From positions 1-28,893 of the forward strand of contig JBGUKN010000101.1 in assembly GCA_045114455.1 (NCBI GenBank): a DNA stretch of 28,893 bases, written 5' to 3'. Of this stretch, positions 1 through 7,714 are shown piece by piece. The DNA is from UBA1732 sp045114455. Its GTDB lineage: Bacteria > Verrucomicrobiota > Lentisphaeria > Victivallales > UBA1829. The translations under genes and the position numbers were made by a program. Position 1 is the stretch's first letter. Every line of letters starts with the position of its first letter. The notes beneath the pieces were generated by a model that ran no database searches, was not told where the DNA came from, and saw nothing but the letters and a program-made list of their open reading frames with translations.

Positions 1-466
1 CGATCTCGCTTCCCTTCAGGGCGCGTTCGATACGCTCAAGCAGTTCGGCGTGCCCTTCCGCGCCAGGATCCTTTCCGCCCACCGTACCCCGGACGAGGCG
101 GCGGATCTCGCCAAAAACGCGGCCGCCGAAGGCACGAAAGTCTTCATCTGTGCCGCCGGCATGGCCGCCCACCTCGCGGGCGTGATCGCCGCGCACACCA
201 CGCTTCCCGTCATCGGCATCCCGATGGCCTCCGCGCCGTTCAACGGGCTGGATTCCCTGCTCGCCATGGTGCAGATGCCCCCCGGAATCCCCGTGGCGAC
301 CGTGACCGCCGGTTCCGCGGGCGGCAAGAACGCCGCGCTGCTGGCGATCGAGATGCTCGCGCTGTCCGATGCCTCGCTCGCCGCAAAGCTGAAGGATTTC
401 CGCAAAGCCCAGGCGGACAAAGTCCTCGCGGACGACGCCGCGCTTCAGGACTCGCTTCCGCAGTAA
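1..466 (+). CDS. purE: 5-(carboxyamino)imidazole ribonucleotide mutase, 3' part
   Basis: PurE converts N5-CAIR to CAIR in de novo purine synthesis in the cytosol. The start lies upstream of the window. The open frame is read from base 2, beginning DLASLQGAFDTLKQFGVPF, and continues to the TAA at 464-466. Class I PurE signatures are visible: ILSAHRTPD, the AGMAAHLAGVIAAHT stretch, LPVIGIPM, and MPPGIPVATVTAG followed by NAALLAIEML. Only the N-terminal SGSDSD-type substrate loop would be missing here. No purK is visible downstream; the gene is followed at once by a terminator and a convergent ruvA, so it ends its transcription unit. The family call is secure. Confidence 0.96.
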   Translation, partial: DLASLQGAFDTLKQFGVPFRARILSAHRTPDEAADLAKNAAAEGTKVFICAAGMAAHLAGVIAAHTTLPVIGIPMASAPFNGLDSLLAMVQMPPGIPVATVTAGSAGGKNAALLAIEMLALSDASLAAKLKDFRKAQADKVLADDAALQDSLPQ

Positions 467-498
467 GACGCGTCGAACATTTTTTTGATTCATAAAAC

Positions 499-540
499 AC
501 CCGGACATCTCTCAAAGAGTTGCCCGGGTTTCTTTTTGTT
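499..540. terminator. Bidirectional intrinsic terminator between purE and ruvA
   Basis: An outer stem ACCCGG (499-504) pairs with CCGGGT (524-529), and an inner CTCT/AGAG hairpin (509-512 with 516-519) sits inside it. On + it is followed by TTCTTTTTG; on - it is followed by GTGTTTTATG. It lies between convergent purE and ruvA, so it could serve both. Structure was judged by eye; no folding energy was calculated. Confidence 0.72.
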
Positions 541-562
541 CGTGTTTTTGAGAAGATGCTTC

Positions 563-1177
563 TCAGCTGTTGAGCTTGCGGAGGGCCTTGCGGATGATGT
601 TTTCGCTGGAGCGTTCCTGTTCGGGCAGGGCGGCGACGAGGTCCGCGACGGTTTTCTGAATCTTCGCCCGCTGGAATCCGAGCTGTTCGAGCGCGAGGAG
701 CGCGTCCTCCATTTCGCGCGACTGCGGGACGTCCTGCGGGAGGCTGGAGAACGTAAGTTCGGGGAACATTTTCACGATCTTGTCGCGGAGTTCGACGATC
801 ATGCGTTCTGCGGACCTGGGGCCGATGCCGCTGATGTGCTTCAGGACCTTGATGTCGGCGTTGACGATGGCGTTGCAGAACGTCGGGATGTTCATGCTGC
901 TGAGGATGGCGAGGGCGGTCTTCGCGCCGATGCCGTTCACCGTGAGCAGGAGCTTGAATATCTCGAGTTCCTCCTTCTTCGCGAACCCGAAGAGCTGGAG
1001 CGCGTCCTCTCGGACCTGAAGCCAGGTCAGGACCGTGGCCGTGCCGCCTTCGCCCGCTTTCAGCAGTACGTCGTAGGTGCTCATGGGGATGGAGACGAAG
1101 TAGCCGACGCCGTTCACGTCGAGGATGAGTTCGGTAAAGCTCAAAGAAACGATTTTTCCTGTAAGCTGAGCAATCAT
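563..1177 (-). CDS. ruvA: Holliday junction branch migration protein RuvA
   Basis: RuvA binds the four-way Holliday junction as a tetramer and loads RuvB for branch migration in recombinational repair. The 204-residue length is normal for the family. The N-terminal OB-fold begins MIAQLTGKIV and includes the LDVNGVGYFVSIP stretch. Two helix-hairpin-helix motifs follow: LLTVNGIGAKTALAILS (about residues 77-93) and ISGIGPRSAERMIVELRDKI (about 114-133). The C-terminal RuvB-contact domain (about 155-204) follows an acidic linker. It lies downstream of birA and has its own candidate promoter overlapping the birA stop. ruvB is not in the window, and ruvC sits about 13 kb away in another operon, unlike the common ruvCAB arrangement. 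Confidence 0.97.
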   Translation of the reverse strand: MIAQLTGKIVSLSFTELILDVNGVGYFVSIPMSTYDVLLKAGEGGTATVLTWLQVREDALQLFGFAKKEELEIFKLLLTVNGIGAKTALAILSSMNIPTFCNAIVNADIKVLKHISGIGPRSAERMIVELRDKIVKMFPELTFSSLPQDVPQSREMEDALLALEQLGFQRAKIQKTVADLVAALPEQERSSENIIRKALRKLNS

Positions 1178-1229
1178 GGGAGGATGTCCTTAGCGGGCGG
1201 GTGCCGGTTGAAGTTTATCTTGATGCAAT

Positions 1230-1257
1230 ACTATACACGCATTCGCGGAAAAATCAA
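1230..1257 (-). promoter_or_regulatory. Candidate sigma70-type promoter for ruvA
   Basis: Read on the minus strand, TTGATT (1252-1257) is followed by a 16-base spacer and TATAGT (1230-1235). The -35 overlaps the TGA stop of birA (1254-1256). It would give ruvA transcription independent of birA, with a leader of about 45 bases. The call rests on motif match and position only. Confidence 0.5.
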
Positions 1258-1976
1258 GCACGGGTCAGCAGCCGAACGTCGCCGCAGTTCAGCCTGAGCG
1301 TGCGACCGTCGTCTTCGTCGAGGATGACCGAGCCGTCGTCCGCAATGTCGCGGAAAAGTCCGGTGAGGCGGGATCCGTCCCCTGCGAGGAATTCCACGCG
1401 TTTCCCGAGGAGTCCGTTTTCGGTTTTCCAGCGGGCGAAAAGCGTCTCCGGGGCGTTTTTGAGCGTTGCGGCATGGTCGTGCAGGATTTCCTCGAACCGC
1501 CGGAGCGCGGCCTCATAATCGCACGGTATGCCGGTCAGGATGCGGACGGACGTGGCCTCCTGCGAGGTTCCGGCGAGCTGTTCGCGCGACATGTTCAGGT
1601 TCACACCCATGCCGGTCACAAGCCCGCCGGGCGCGCCGTTTCGCGGGCAGATGTACTGGGAGAGGATGCCGGAAATCTTCGCCGTTCCGCGGAAGATGTC
1701 GTTCGGCCACTTGATATGGAACATTTCCGCGGGGGCGAGTTCCCGCACGAGGTCGAGGACGGCGAGGGAACCGACCGCGACGCCGAGCAGGGGACTGGCC
1801 ACGCCCTTCTGGATGAACGTGGCGTAGATGTTTCCGCGCGGGGAGATCCAGGTCCGGTCGAGCCGGCCGCGGCCGGCGGTCTGCACGGCGGCGGCGATAA
1901 GTTCGCAGTCGGCGAGTTCGCCGAAATGCGCGGCGGCCCAGGTGTTCGTGGAGTCGATGGTGTCGAAGAAGATCAT
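1254..1976 (-). CDS. birA: Biotin--[acetyl-CoA-carboxylase] ligase, monofunctional
   Basis: BirA activates biotin with ATP and attaches it to the biotin carrier protein of acetyl-CoA carboxylase and related enzymes. Catalytic motifs in order are DTIDSTN (5-11), the biotinyl-AMP loop GRGRLDRTW (35-43), KWPNDIF with KISGIL (89-105), and TGMGVNLN (121-128). The protein is 240 residues. The N-terminal winged-helix repressor domain of E. coli BirA is absent, so it should be only a ligase. The frame is open further upstream, but the ATG at 1976 is preferred because it begins exactly at the family's N-terminus and lies 11 bases after the preceding gene's stop. No strong Shine-Dalgarno site is visible, so translation may be coupled to that gene. 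Confidence 0.95.
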   Translation of the reverse strand: MIFFDTIDSTNTWAAAHFGELADCELIAAAVQTAGRGRLDRTWISPRGNIYATFIQKGVASPLLGVAVGSLAVLDLVRELAPAEMFHIKWPNDIFRGTAKISGILSQYICPRNGAPGGLVTGMGVNLNMSREQLAGTSQEATSVRILTGIPCDYEAALRRFEEILHDHAATLKNAPETLFARWKTENGLLGKRVEFLAGDGSRLTGLFRDIADDGSVILDEDDGRTLRLNCGDVRLLTRA

Positions 1977-1987
1977 TGCGAGCCGGT

Positions 1988-2419
1988 TCAGACTTTGCGG
2001 CGGCGTCCCGCGGGCGTGAAGGTCAGAGTGGTGCACTTGTCCGCGCCGATCAGCTCGGCAATGCGCGCGAGGATGGCGGCCTGCACGGCTTTTGCTCGGA
2101 CGGACGCCAGATAGGCGGGATGCTCCACCTCAACAAACAGTGTCTTGTTGGAGAAGGAAAGCGGCGTGGTGTGCCGTGCGGCGACCTCGCCGGCGATCTC
2201 CGTCCAGCGGTCCGAGACCGTGCGGAAATCCGCGAGACCGTGCGGCAGTTTCTTCTGCATGACACGCTGAAGGACATCCCCGACCGGCTGCGAGGACGGC
2301 AGATACTTCATGAGTTCGCCGTCTCCGCCGTCTCCGTACCATTCGCGGAGAACGGAGCCCATCTTGTTGCGGGCGCGGCCTGTGGCGGTTCCTTCGGGCG
2401 GACGTTTTTCTGTCGGCAT
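1988..2419 (-). CDS. DUF721 (DciA-like) domain protein
   Basis: The 143-residue protein has a charged N-terminus (about 1-40, with RPPEGTATGRARNKMG). A DUF721 core of about 45-130 follows, containing VGDVLQRVMQKKL, the WTEIAGEVAARHT motif, and SFSNKTLFVEVEHPAYLASV, which is typical of the KH-like fold. The tail is basic (AGRRRKV). DUF721 includes DciA, a loader or regulator of the replicative helicase DnaB in bacteria lacking DnaC. That role is a family-level inference here. It is in the cimA-to-ruvA gene series, 17 bases after the membrane protein and 11 bases before birA. The start ATG has only a weak GGGGA ahead of it. Confidence 0.85.
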   Translation of the reverse strand: MPTEKRPPEGTATGRARNKMGSVLREWYGDGGDGELMKYLPSSQPVGDVLQRVMQKKLPHGLADFRTVSDRWTEIAGEVAARHTTPLSFSNKTLFVEVEHPAYLASVRAKAVQAAILARIAELIGADKCTTLTFTPAGRRRKV

Positions 2420-2436
2420 TGTTCAGCGCGTCCCCG

Positions 2437-2805
2437 CTAAACGCCGATGCCAAAGATCGCGAATGGTATCAGGCATATGTTCCCTGCGAAACAGAACAGC
2501 CCTAGAAAACCTTGTCCCACATGACTTATTCCGCTCGAAATGCGCCAGGGCATGATGATGCACTCCACGAGTCCGACCGGGATCAGGAAGATCTTGATGA
2601 AGTATTTCCCGGAACGGAGCCCGACGATCGCGACGTTTTTGAGGCCGCGGATCACATAAGGCGCGAGGATCTTCGCGCCCTGGATGGCGAGCGGGGTCAG
2701 GATTGCGAGCGTAACGGGGTCGAACGCCTCGGCCTTGGGCTGGGGCGTGAAATAGAACGTGCCGATGAGCACGAGGGTCAGAATCAAAAGAAAACGCCGG
2801 GTCAT
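2437..2805 (-). CDS. Small hydrophobic membrane protein, unknown function
   Basis: This is a 122-residue protein with no recognised family. The N-terminus MTRRFLLILTLVLIGTFYF looks like a signal peptide or first membrane segment; a possible cleavage region is PKAEAF (about 23-28). Further hydrophobic stretches lie at about 31-50, 68-86 and 98-120. Its ATG overlaps the cimA stop (ATGA, 2802-2805), and GGAAGG lies about 10 bases ahead, so it is almost certainly translated and co-transcribed with cimA. The pattern suggests an inner-membrane or exported protein; nothing in it shows an enzymatic role. Confidence 0.7.
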   Translation of the reverse strand: MTRRFLLILTLVLIGTFYFTPQPKAEAFDPVTLAILTPLAIQGAKILAPYVIRGLKNVAIVGLRSGKYFIKIFLIPVGLVECIIMPWRISSGISHVGQGFLGLFCFAGNICLIPFAIFGIGV

Positions 2806-4412
2806 GGTTCGGGTCCTTCCAGGCTGTTTGAGGGTGCGATGTGTTTCTTGAAAAGGGCATATTCCACGGAATCGGCAAGCGCGATCCAGGAGGCTTCGAT
2901 GATGTTTTCGCTGACGCCGACGGTATCCCAGACGCTCGTGGAGTCGTGGCTCTGGATGCGGACGCGCGTCTGGGCCGCGGTCCCGTTCAGGCTCTCCAGG
3001 ATGCGGACCTTGAAGTCGATGAGCGAGACGTCGCGGAGGGCCGGATAGAAGCGCTCGAGCGCCTTGCGGAGCGCGAGGTCCAGCGCGTTGACCGGGCCGT
3101 CGCCTTCCGCTGCGGTGAGCTGGGAGACGCCGCCGACGCTGACCTTGACCGTGGCTTCGGAGACCACGCGGTCCCCTGCGCCGCGTTTTTCGATGATAAC
3201 GCGGAAGCCGTCCAGCGTGAAGTAGGAGGGCCACAGGTTCATGACCTTATGCATCAGCACGACGAACGACGCTTCGGCGGTTTCGTATTCGTATCCGGCG
3301 CGTTCGCGTTTCTTGAGTTCCTGAAGTCCGGCGTTGCCGAGGCGGGAATCCCGCAGGTCGATGCCGAATTCGGCGGCCTTCATGGTGAGCGAATGGCGTC
3401 CCGAGAGCTCGGAGATGAGGATGCGACGGCGGTTGCCGACGGATTCCGGGCGGACGTGTTCGAACGTGACCGGATTCTTCGCGATGGCATCGACATGCAG
3501 TCCGGCCTTATGGGCGAACGCGCTTTCGCCGACGTACGGAGCATGCGAATCCGGCCGCATATTGGCTTTTTCACAGACGAAATCGCTGACGTCCTTCAGC
3601 ATGGCCAGGTGGCCGGGCGGGAGGCAGCGGAAGTCGGTCTTCAGCTCGAAATTCGGTATGATGGTGCAGAGGTTGGCGTTGCCGCAGCGTTCCCCGATGC
3701 CGTTGACCGTGCCCTGCACGAGGCGGGCGCCGCTCCGCACGGCCACGATGGAGTTCGCGACGGCCGTCCCCGAGTCGTTGTGGCAGTGGATGCCGAGTAT
3801 GATGTTCTCGGGGAGAAACGCGCGCACCTGCTTCGTGATGTCGAGGATCTCGACGGGGAGCAGGCCGCCGTTTGTATCGCAGATGGTGACGGCGGAAGCT
3901 CCGCCGTCGCAGGCGGCTTTCAGGACCTGTTTCGCATAGGCGCGGTCCTCCTGCCAGGCGTCGAAGAAATGTTCGGCGTCGAAAAGGACCTCGCGTCCGG
4001 CATCGGCGAGGAACCGGCAGGATTCGCGGATCATGTCCAGGTTGTCTTCTTCGGAAACGTTCAGGATCTCGCGGACCTGGGAGGCGGGCGTCTTGCCGAC
4101 GATGGTGCAGACGGGTGCGCCGGAATCGATCAGGGCGCGCAGCTGCGGATCGTTTTCCGCGGTCAGTTCTTTGCGGCGCGTGCAGCCGAATGCACAGAGT
4201 TTCGCATATTTGAAGGAATGTTTGGCCGCCTCGCGGAAGAATTCGGCGTCGCGCGGATTGGAGCCCGGCCAGCCGCCTTCGATGTAAGCCACGCCGAGTT
4301 CATCCAGTTTTTCGGCGATACGGAGCTTGTCGTCCTTCGAGAACGAGACATGTTCTCCCTGGGCGCCGTCGCGAAGCGTGGAGTCGTAGATCAGGATGTT
4401 TTTGTCTGGCAT
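2802..4412 (-). CDS. cimA: Citramalate synthase
   Basis: The enzyme condenses pyruvate with acetyl-CoA to give (R)-citramalate, the first step of the threonine-independent route to 2-oxobutanoate and isoleucine. The 536-residue protein has the DRE-TIM metallolyase barrel with YDSTLRDGAQ (9-18). The metal-binding GIHCHNDSGTA motif and GTVNGIGERCGNANL follow, and the C-terminal LeuA-type allosteric domain lies at about 390-530. The early sequence GVAYIEGGWPGSNPRD is characteristic of the TIGR00977 CimA type, rather than LeuA or homocitrate synthase. The start at 4412 is chosen because MPDKNILIYDSTLRDG begins where the family begins and AAGGA lies upstream; the open frame continues further as AT-rich leader. 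It is first in the minus-strand operon. Confidence 0.93.
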   Translation of the reverse strand: MPDKNILIYDSTLRDGAQGEHVSFSKDDKLRIAEKLDELGVAYIEGGWPGSNPRDAEFFREAAKHSFKYAKLCAFGCTRRKELTAENDPQLRALIDSGAPVCTIVGKTPASQVREILNVSEEDNLDMIRESCRFLADAGREVLFDAEHFFDAWQEDRAYAKQVLKAACDGGASAVTICDTNGGLLPVEILDITKQVRAFLPENIILGIHCHNDSGTAVANSIVAVRSGARLVQGTVNGIGERCGNANLCTIIPNFELKTDFRCLPPGHLAMLKDVSDFVCEKANMRPDSHAPYVGESAFAHKAGLHVDAIAKNPVTFEHVRPESVGNRRRILISELSGRHSLTMKAAEFGIDLRDSRLGNAGLQELKKRERAGYEYETAEASFVVLMHKVMNLWPSYFTLDGFRVIIEKRGAGDRVVSEATVKVSVGGVSQLTAAEGDGPVNALDLALRKALERFYPALRDVSLIDFKVRILESLNGTAAQTRVRIQSHDSTSVWDTVGVSENIIEASWIALADSVEYALFKKHIAPSNSLEGPEP

Positions 4413-4437
4413 GGCGTGTTTTCCTTGTAAAAGAAAC

Positions 4438-4465
4438 AATATAACGCCGTTTTGGAGGAAAACAA
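4438..4465 (-). promoter_or_regulatory. Candidate promoter for cimA operon
   Basis: On the minus strand TTGTTT (4460-4465), a 16-base spacer and TATATT (4438-4443) precede cimA by about 25 bases. The -10 lies in an 11-base string GGCGTTATATT (complement of 4438-4448) that recurs exactly upstream of miaA. The -35 abuts the hairpin at 4466-4497. Confidence 0.55.
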
Positions 4466-4506
4466 CCGGAAAACGGTTTTTTTTTCGTGTTTTCCGGCTT
4501 TTTTTA
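4466..4506. terminator. Hairpin terminator downstream of the YibE/F gene
   Basis: A perfect 9-base stem CCGGAAAAC (4466-4474) pairs with GTTTTCCGG (4489-4497) around a T-rich 14-base loop. On + it is followed by CTTTTTTTAAA; on - by TTGTTTTCC. By position it would stop minus-strand transcripts coming from the phosphatase/YibE-F unit just before the cimA promoter. The stronger T-tract faces the + strand, where no gene ends nearby. The surrounding 4413-4614 gap is otherwise AT-rich non-coding DNA. Confidence 0.55.
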
Positions 4507-4614
4507 AAGAAAAAAGACGAAAACGGATGGTCGGGACCGGAAAATGGACCTGTCTTCAGGGAATGACGTTTGAGTCGGCGAGGGAGCTGCACCGCTGTCC
4601 ATGTGCCGGAGAAA

Positions 4615-5811
4615 TCATGCTTCCGGCGTTTCCAGCGGTTTCTGTTCCGGTTCCTGCTCCGGTTCCTGCTCCGGCTCCGCCGTTTTTTTGTTCGCGTGCG
4701 GAATGATGAACCCGCCGACGAATGCGGTGAACGGCGCGACGAGGACGAGTCCGAAACTGCCGACGAGCGTCTTGACGACTTCGGAGGCGACGTAGGGATT
4801 GTTGATGAAGTCGAGCGGGCCGACGCCCTGGGCGGCGAACGTCATCATGAGCGTGAGATAGCCGCCGGAGTAGGCCAGAAGAAGCGTCGTCGTCATGGTG
4901 CCGACCACGCTGCGTCCGATGTTCATGCCGGACCCGATGAGTTCGCGGCGCGGGATGTCCGGGCGCTTTTGCAGGATTTCGACCATGCCCGCGGAAACGT
5001 CCATGGCCAGGTCCATGACCGCGCCGGAGCTGGAAAGGAAGATCGCGCCGATGTAGATGTCCGGGAGGCTGAGGAATTCATAGCCGGAATAAAGGAGCGT
5101 CTGGGAATAGGGCATCATGCCGCCGCTGATCTTGAAAAGCTTCGTGAAGATGTACGCCATGGCGCAACTGGCGAGCACGCCGAGGATGGCTCCGAAGAAG
5201 GCCGTGACGCCCTTCCGGGTCATGCCCGCGACCAGGAAGATGATGACCGCGCTGAGCAGCGTGACTGCGGCGAACGTGATGAGGAGCACGTTTCCACCCT
5301 TCAGCGCGAGCGGGATGACGAGTTTCCAGATGACCATGCAGCTGAAAACGAAGGAGAGCAGGGCGTTGAATCCCGTGATGCCGGCGAAAACAAGCAGCAG
5401 GAGCCCGAAGAGGCCGAAGAGCAGAAGCGCATATCCGATGCGGTAATGGTCCTGCGCGATGACGGTGAAGCTCTCGTCGACGCCGTACGGGATGGCGGCG
5501 AGCGCGAGGTCGCCCGGCTCGAACACCTTGTCGAGCTCCATGTTGGCGCGGATGATGTTCGTGCCGTTGAACTCGCGTCCCTTGTACGGGCCGGAGAGGA
5601 TTCTCAGGCGGACGTGCTGTTCGCCTTTCTTCAGCAGGCCGATCGTGAAGACATTGCTGTTGTCGACGGAGAGGACGCGCGCCCTGCACTTGACGCCCTC
5701 CGGGGGAGGGGCGGTGTGGAGAATGTCGAGAAACCAAAGCGCGACGCAGGCAAGGAGGAAAACGACCACCATGACTGCGTCGCGTCTGGATATTTTCCAA
5801 TGATTGAACAT
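4615..5811 (-). CDS. YibE/F-family integral membrane protein
   Basis: This is a 398-residue polytopic membrane protein. After an N-terminal membrane segment (about 13-31) comes an extracytoplasmic beta-rich domain (about 38-120: KCRARVLSVDNS, GPYKGREF, FEPGDLALAA). A block of about seven further membrane segments (124-372) follows, with the conserved GYEFLSLPDIYIGAIFLSSSGAVMDLAMDV region split around 243-271 and MNIGRSVVGTMTTTLLLAYSG (296-316). These are signatures of YibE/F (PF07907), a family with a proposed but unproven transport role. The tail is an EQEP repeat. It starts 28 bases after the alkaline phosphatase stop and is probably co-transcribed with it. The substrate is unknown. Confidence 0.88.
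   Translation of the reverse strand: MFNHWKISRRDAVMVVVFLLACVALWFLDILHTAPPPEGVKCRARVLSVDNSNVFTIGLLKKGEQHVRLRILSGPYKGREFNGTNIIRANMELDKVFEPGDLALAAIPYGVDESFTVIAQDHYRIGYALLLFGLFGLLLLVFAGITGFNALLSFVFSCMVIWKLVIPLALKGGNVLLITFAAVTLLSAVIIFLVAGMTRKGVTAFFGAILGVLASCAMAYIFTKLFKISGGMMPYSQTLLYSGYEFLSLPDIYIGAIFLSSSGAVMDLAMDVSAGMVEILQKRPDIPRRELIGSGMNIGRSVVGTMTTTLLLAYSGGYLTLMMTFAAQGVGPLDFINNPYVASEVVKTLVGSFGLVLVAPFTAFVGGFIIPHANKKTAEPEQEPEQEPEQKPLETPEA
4637..4678. repeat. 12-base tandem repeat encoding (EPEQ)n tail
   Basis: Three 12-base units, GGTTTCTGTTCC (4637-4648) and two GGTTCCTGCTCC (4649-4672), plus a partial GGCTCC, encode the acidic EPEQ repeat near the C-terminus of the YibE/F protein. Repeat number could vary by slippage without a frameshift, since the unit is four codons long. 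Confidence 0.8.
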
Positions 5812-5839
5812 GGAAAACGGATGTTTGTTTCAGGAAGCC

Positions 5840-7414
5840 TTATTTCACGGGAACGGAGACGACGGCCTTGAGTTTCTTGGCGATGTCGGAGTTCTCGTAC
5901 ATGCCGCTGAAGAGGTTGGAGTTCACGCCGTAGGCGCTGGTGTCGACGGGGAGGGCGGTATGCGCGCCGCTGGTCCAGCCGACGGAGCACTTGTTGTCGA
6001 AGATCGCCACAACGGTGTTTGCGACAGCGTCACGGCCGTTGCCGCCGAAACCGCCGGCGCGCTTGCCGTTCGGGAACTGGCGGTTGAACGCATCTTCGAT
6101 GCGGTCCTGTTCGGACTTGGTGAGGACGAGGCTGAGTCTGTTTCTGTCGCGGGCTTCCTTGTCCTTGGTGCGGAGATTGACCTTGACGTCATTGTTCGCG
6201 GAGGAGGTCTTGTTGTCGAAAATCAGGCCGAAATTCTCGGTGATGAGCGGCTTGATGTCGTCGAACTTGATGGTCTTCTCTTCCTGGGGAGCCTGAGCCT
6301 GGTTGTCCTGGTTCTCGTTCCTTCTGCCGGGGAATCCGAACTGTCTGGGGCCGAGGATGCTGTCGGCGAAGCTGTTGACCTTGTTCTTGAATTCGTCGCT
6401 GGAGCACTTCTGGTTGCCGAGGAGATAGATGGAGGATTCATACTCGGTGTTCGCGAAGCCGAGGGTCAGGCCGCCGGTCTCGTGGTCGCCGGTCACGACG
6501 ACGAGCGTGTCGTTCGGGTGCTTCTTGGCGAAGTCCATGATGACGGTCACGGCACGGTCCATTTCCATGGTCTCACGGAGGCTGGCACCGGCGTCGTTGC
6601 TGTGTCCGTGGTGGTCGATGTTGCCGCCTTCGACCATGACGAAGAAAGGCTTGTTCTTCAGCATGAGGAAGTCGATGCACTGCTGGGTGTATTCGGCGAG
6701 GCCCCATTCATCCGCCGGTTTGTCGATGGCGTAGGGGAGCTGGCCGTTGTGGCCGCGGACGAAGAGCTTGTCGGCTTTCTTCAGGTCGACTTTCGGAACC
6801 TCGTCCTTGTATGCGACGGTATAGCCTTTCTGCTCGGCGATCTTGTAGATGTCATTGTCGCCGTTTCTGTTGCCCTGAAGTCCGCCGCCTCCGAAATAGT
6901 CGAAACCGGAGTTCACGAGGTCGAGGCCGATGTCGTAATAGTTGTCGCGGCTTTCGTTATGGGCGTAGAACGAGGCAGGGGTGGCGTGGTTGATGGTGAT
7001 GCTGGTGAGGATGCCGACGGAACGGCCGTTCTTCTTAGCGACTTCCGCGACGGATTCGAGCTTGCGCTTGCCTGCTGCGTCCATGCCGATGCGGCCGTTG
7101 TTGGTCTTTTCGCCGCAGGCGATGGCGGTTCCGCTGGCGGCGGAGTCGGTGATGAAGTTGGTCAGCGAGCTGGTCTTGGAATAGCTCTGCTGAGGCATGC
7201 TGTTGATGGTGAGTCCTTTGCCCATGGTGGACTGGCTGAACTCCTCCGCCAGCATGCGCTGGGGCAGGGACATGCCGTCGCCGATGAACAGGAAGACGTA
7301 TTTGGCGGGTTTCAGGTTCTTGAGCTGGTCGTCGCCGGTCTGGGCCGCGACCTGGGCCGCAGAGAGCGCGAGGAAGGCGCCGGCCGCAAGCATTGCAAAG
7401 AAAGAACGTTTCAT
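5840..7414 (-). CDS. Alkaline phosphatase, secreted (PhoA superfamily)
   Basis: This enzyme hydrolyses phosphomonoesters outside the cytoplasm. The 524-residue protein has a clear Sec signal peptide, MKRSFFAMLAAGAFLALSAA, probably cleaved near VAAQ (about residue 25). Family metal and catalytic motifs follow: FIGDGMS with D46, TDSAASGTA with nucleophile S91, NHATPASFYAH (142-152), VEGGNIDHHGH (261-271), GDHETGG (309-315) and the last zinc histidine in WTSGAHT (480-486). The region between DHETGG and the last His is long (about 165 residues). It includes a Gln/Asn/Pro-rich stretch (about 355-380), probably a crown-like insertion. AGGAGT lies ahead of the ATG. The YibE/F gene follows. A canonical Pho box was not recognised, so phosphate control is unproven. 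Confidence 0.95.
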   Translation of the reverse strand: MKRSFFAMLAAGAFLALSAAQVAAQTGDDQLKNLKPAKYVFLFIGDGMSLPQRMLAEEFSQSTMGKGLTINSMPQQSYSKTSSLTNFITDSAASGTAIACGEKTNNGRIGMDAAGKRKLESVAEVAKKNGRSVGILTSITINHATPASFYAHNESRDNYYDIGLDLVNSGFDYFGGGGLQGNRNGDNDIYKIAEQKGYTVAYKDEVPKVDLKKADKLFVRGHNGQLPYAIDKPADEWGLAEYTQQCIDFLMLKNKPFFVMVEGGNIDHHGHSNDAGASLRETMEMDRAVTVIMDFAKKHPNDTLVVVTGDHETGGLTLGFANTEYESSIYLLGNQKCSSDEFKNKVNSFADSILGPRQFGFPGRRNENQDNQAQAPQEEKTIKFDDIKPLITENFGLIFDNKTSSANNDVKVNLRTKDKEARDRNRLSLVLTKSEQDRIEDAFNRQFPNGKRAGGFGGNGRDAVANTVVAIFDNKCSVGWTSGAHTALPVDTSAYGVNSNLFSGMYENSDIAKKLKAVVSVPVK

Positions 7415-7471
7415 GGTGTTACTCCTGAAAAGTTAAGTGTGTGGACAGAAGTGAGGGTGAACACTATATGA

Positions 7472-7499
7472 AAAATAACCTTCATGTTCGATTTGTCAA
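7472..7499 (-). promoter_or_regulatory. Candidate promoter for alkaline phosphatase
   Basis: On the minus strand a perfect TTGACA (7494-7499), a 16-base spacer and TATTTT (7472-7477) lie about 58 bases before the start codon. The rest of the 7415-7714 divergent gap contains a T/A run (about 7501-7517), the fabH promoter and leader, and no further gene that I can see. Confidence 0.6.
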
Positions 7500-7579
7500 G
7501 CGTTTTTTTTAAAAAAGGCTGAAAAAGACGTGAAATTCAGCGAAATGACATATTGTTTCGACATGCGGATAAAAAACGC

Positions 7580-7607
7580 TTGAAAAAGCGCGATCGCGTG
7601 ATATATT
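7580..7607 (+). promoter_or_regulatory. Candidate promoter for fabH
   Basis: TTGAAA (7580-7585), a 16-base spacer and TATATT (7602-7607) precede fabH by about 107 bases. An alternative -10 is TATTAT (7604-7609) with an 18-base spacer. The leader would be about 100 bases; no recognised riboswitch or FapR-like operator was seen in it. Confidence 0.55.
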
Positions 7608-7714
7608 ATGCTGTATTTGTCTGTTCCAAACGTCAGCGGAAACATGTTCGCGGACCGCGGCCGGACGAAACCCGAATCGATATCTGCGCCGAACGGCAAC
7701 CGAAGGATGACAAT

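Noticed and set aside
2841..4430. Long + strand open frame opposite cimA
   Set aside because: It is the antisense shadow of a well-conserved gene; its translation is rich in D, E, G and A with no recognisable domain. Similar long antisense frames opposite 17042-19564, 18948-21569 and 23392-25095 were rejected for the same reason.
7415..7500. Pho box upstream of alkaline phosphatase
   Set aside because: No pair of CTGTCA-like direct repeats at the right spacing was found.
7516..7545. Hairpin CTGAA...TTCAG in the phosphatase-fabH gap
   Set aside because: The stem is five bases with a large loop, too weak to call a regulatory RNA.
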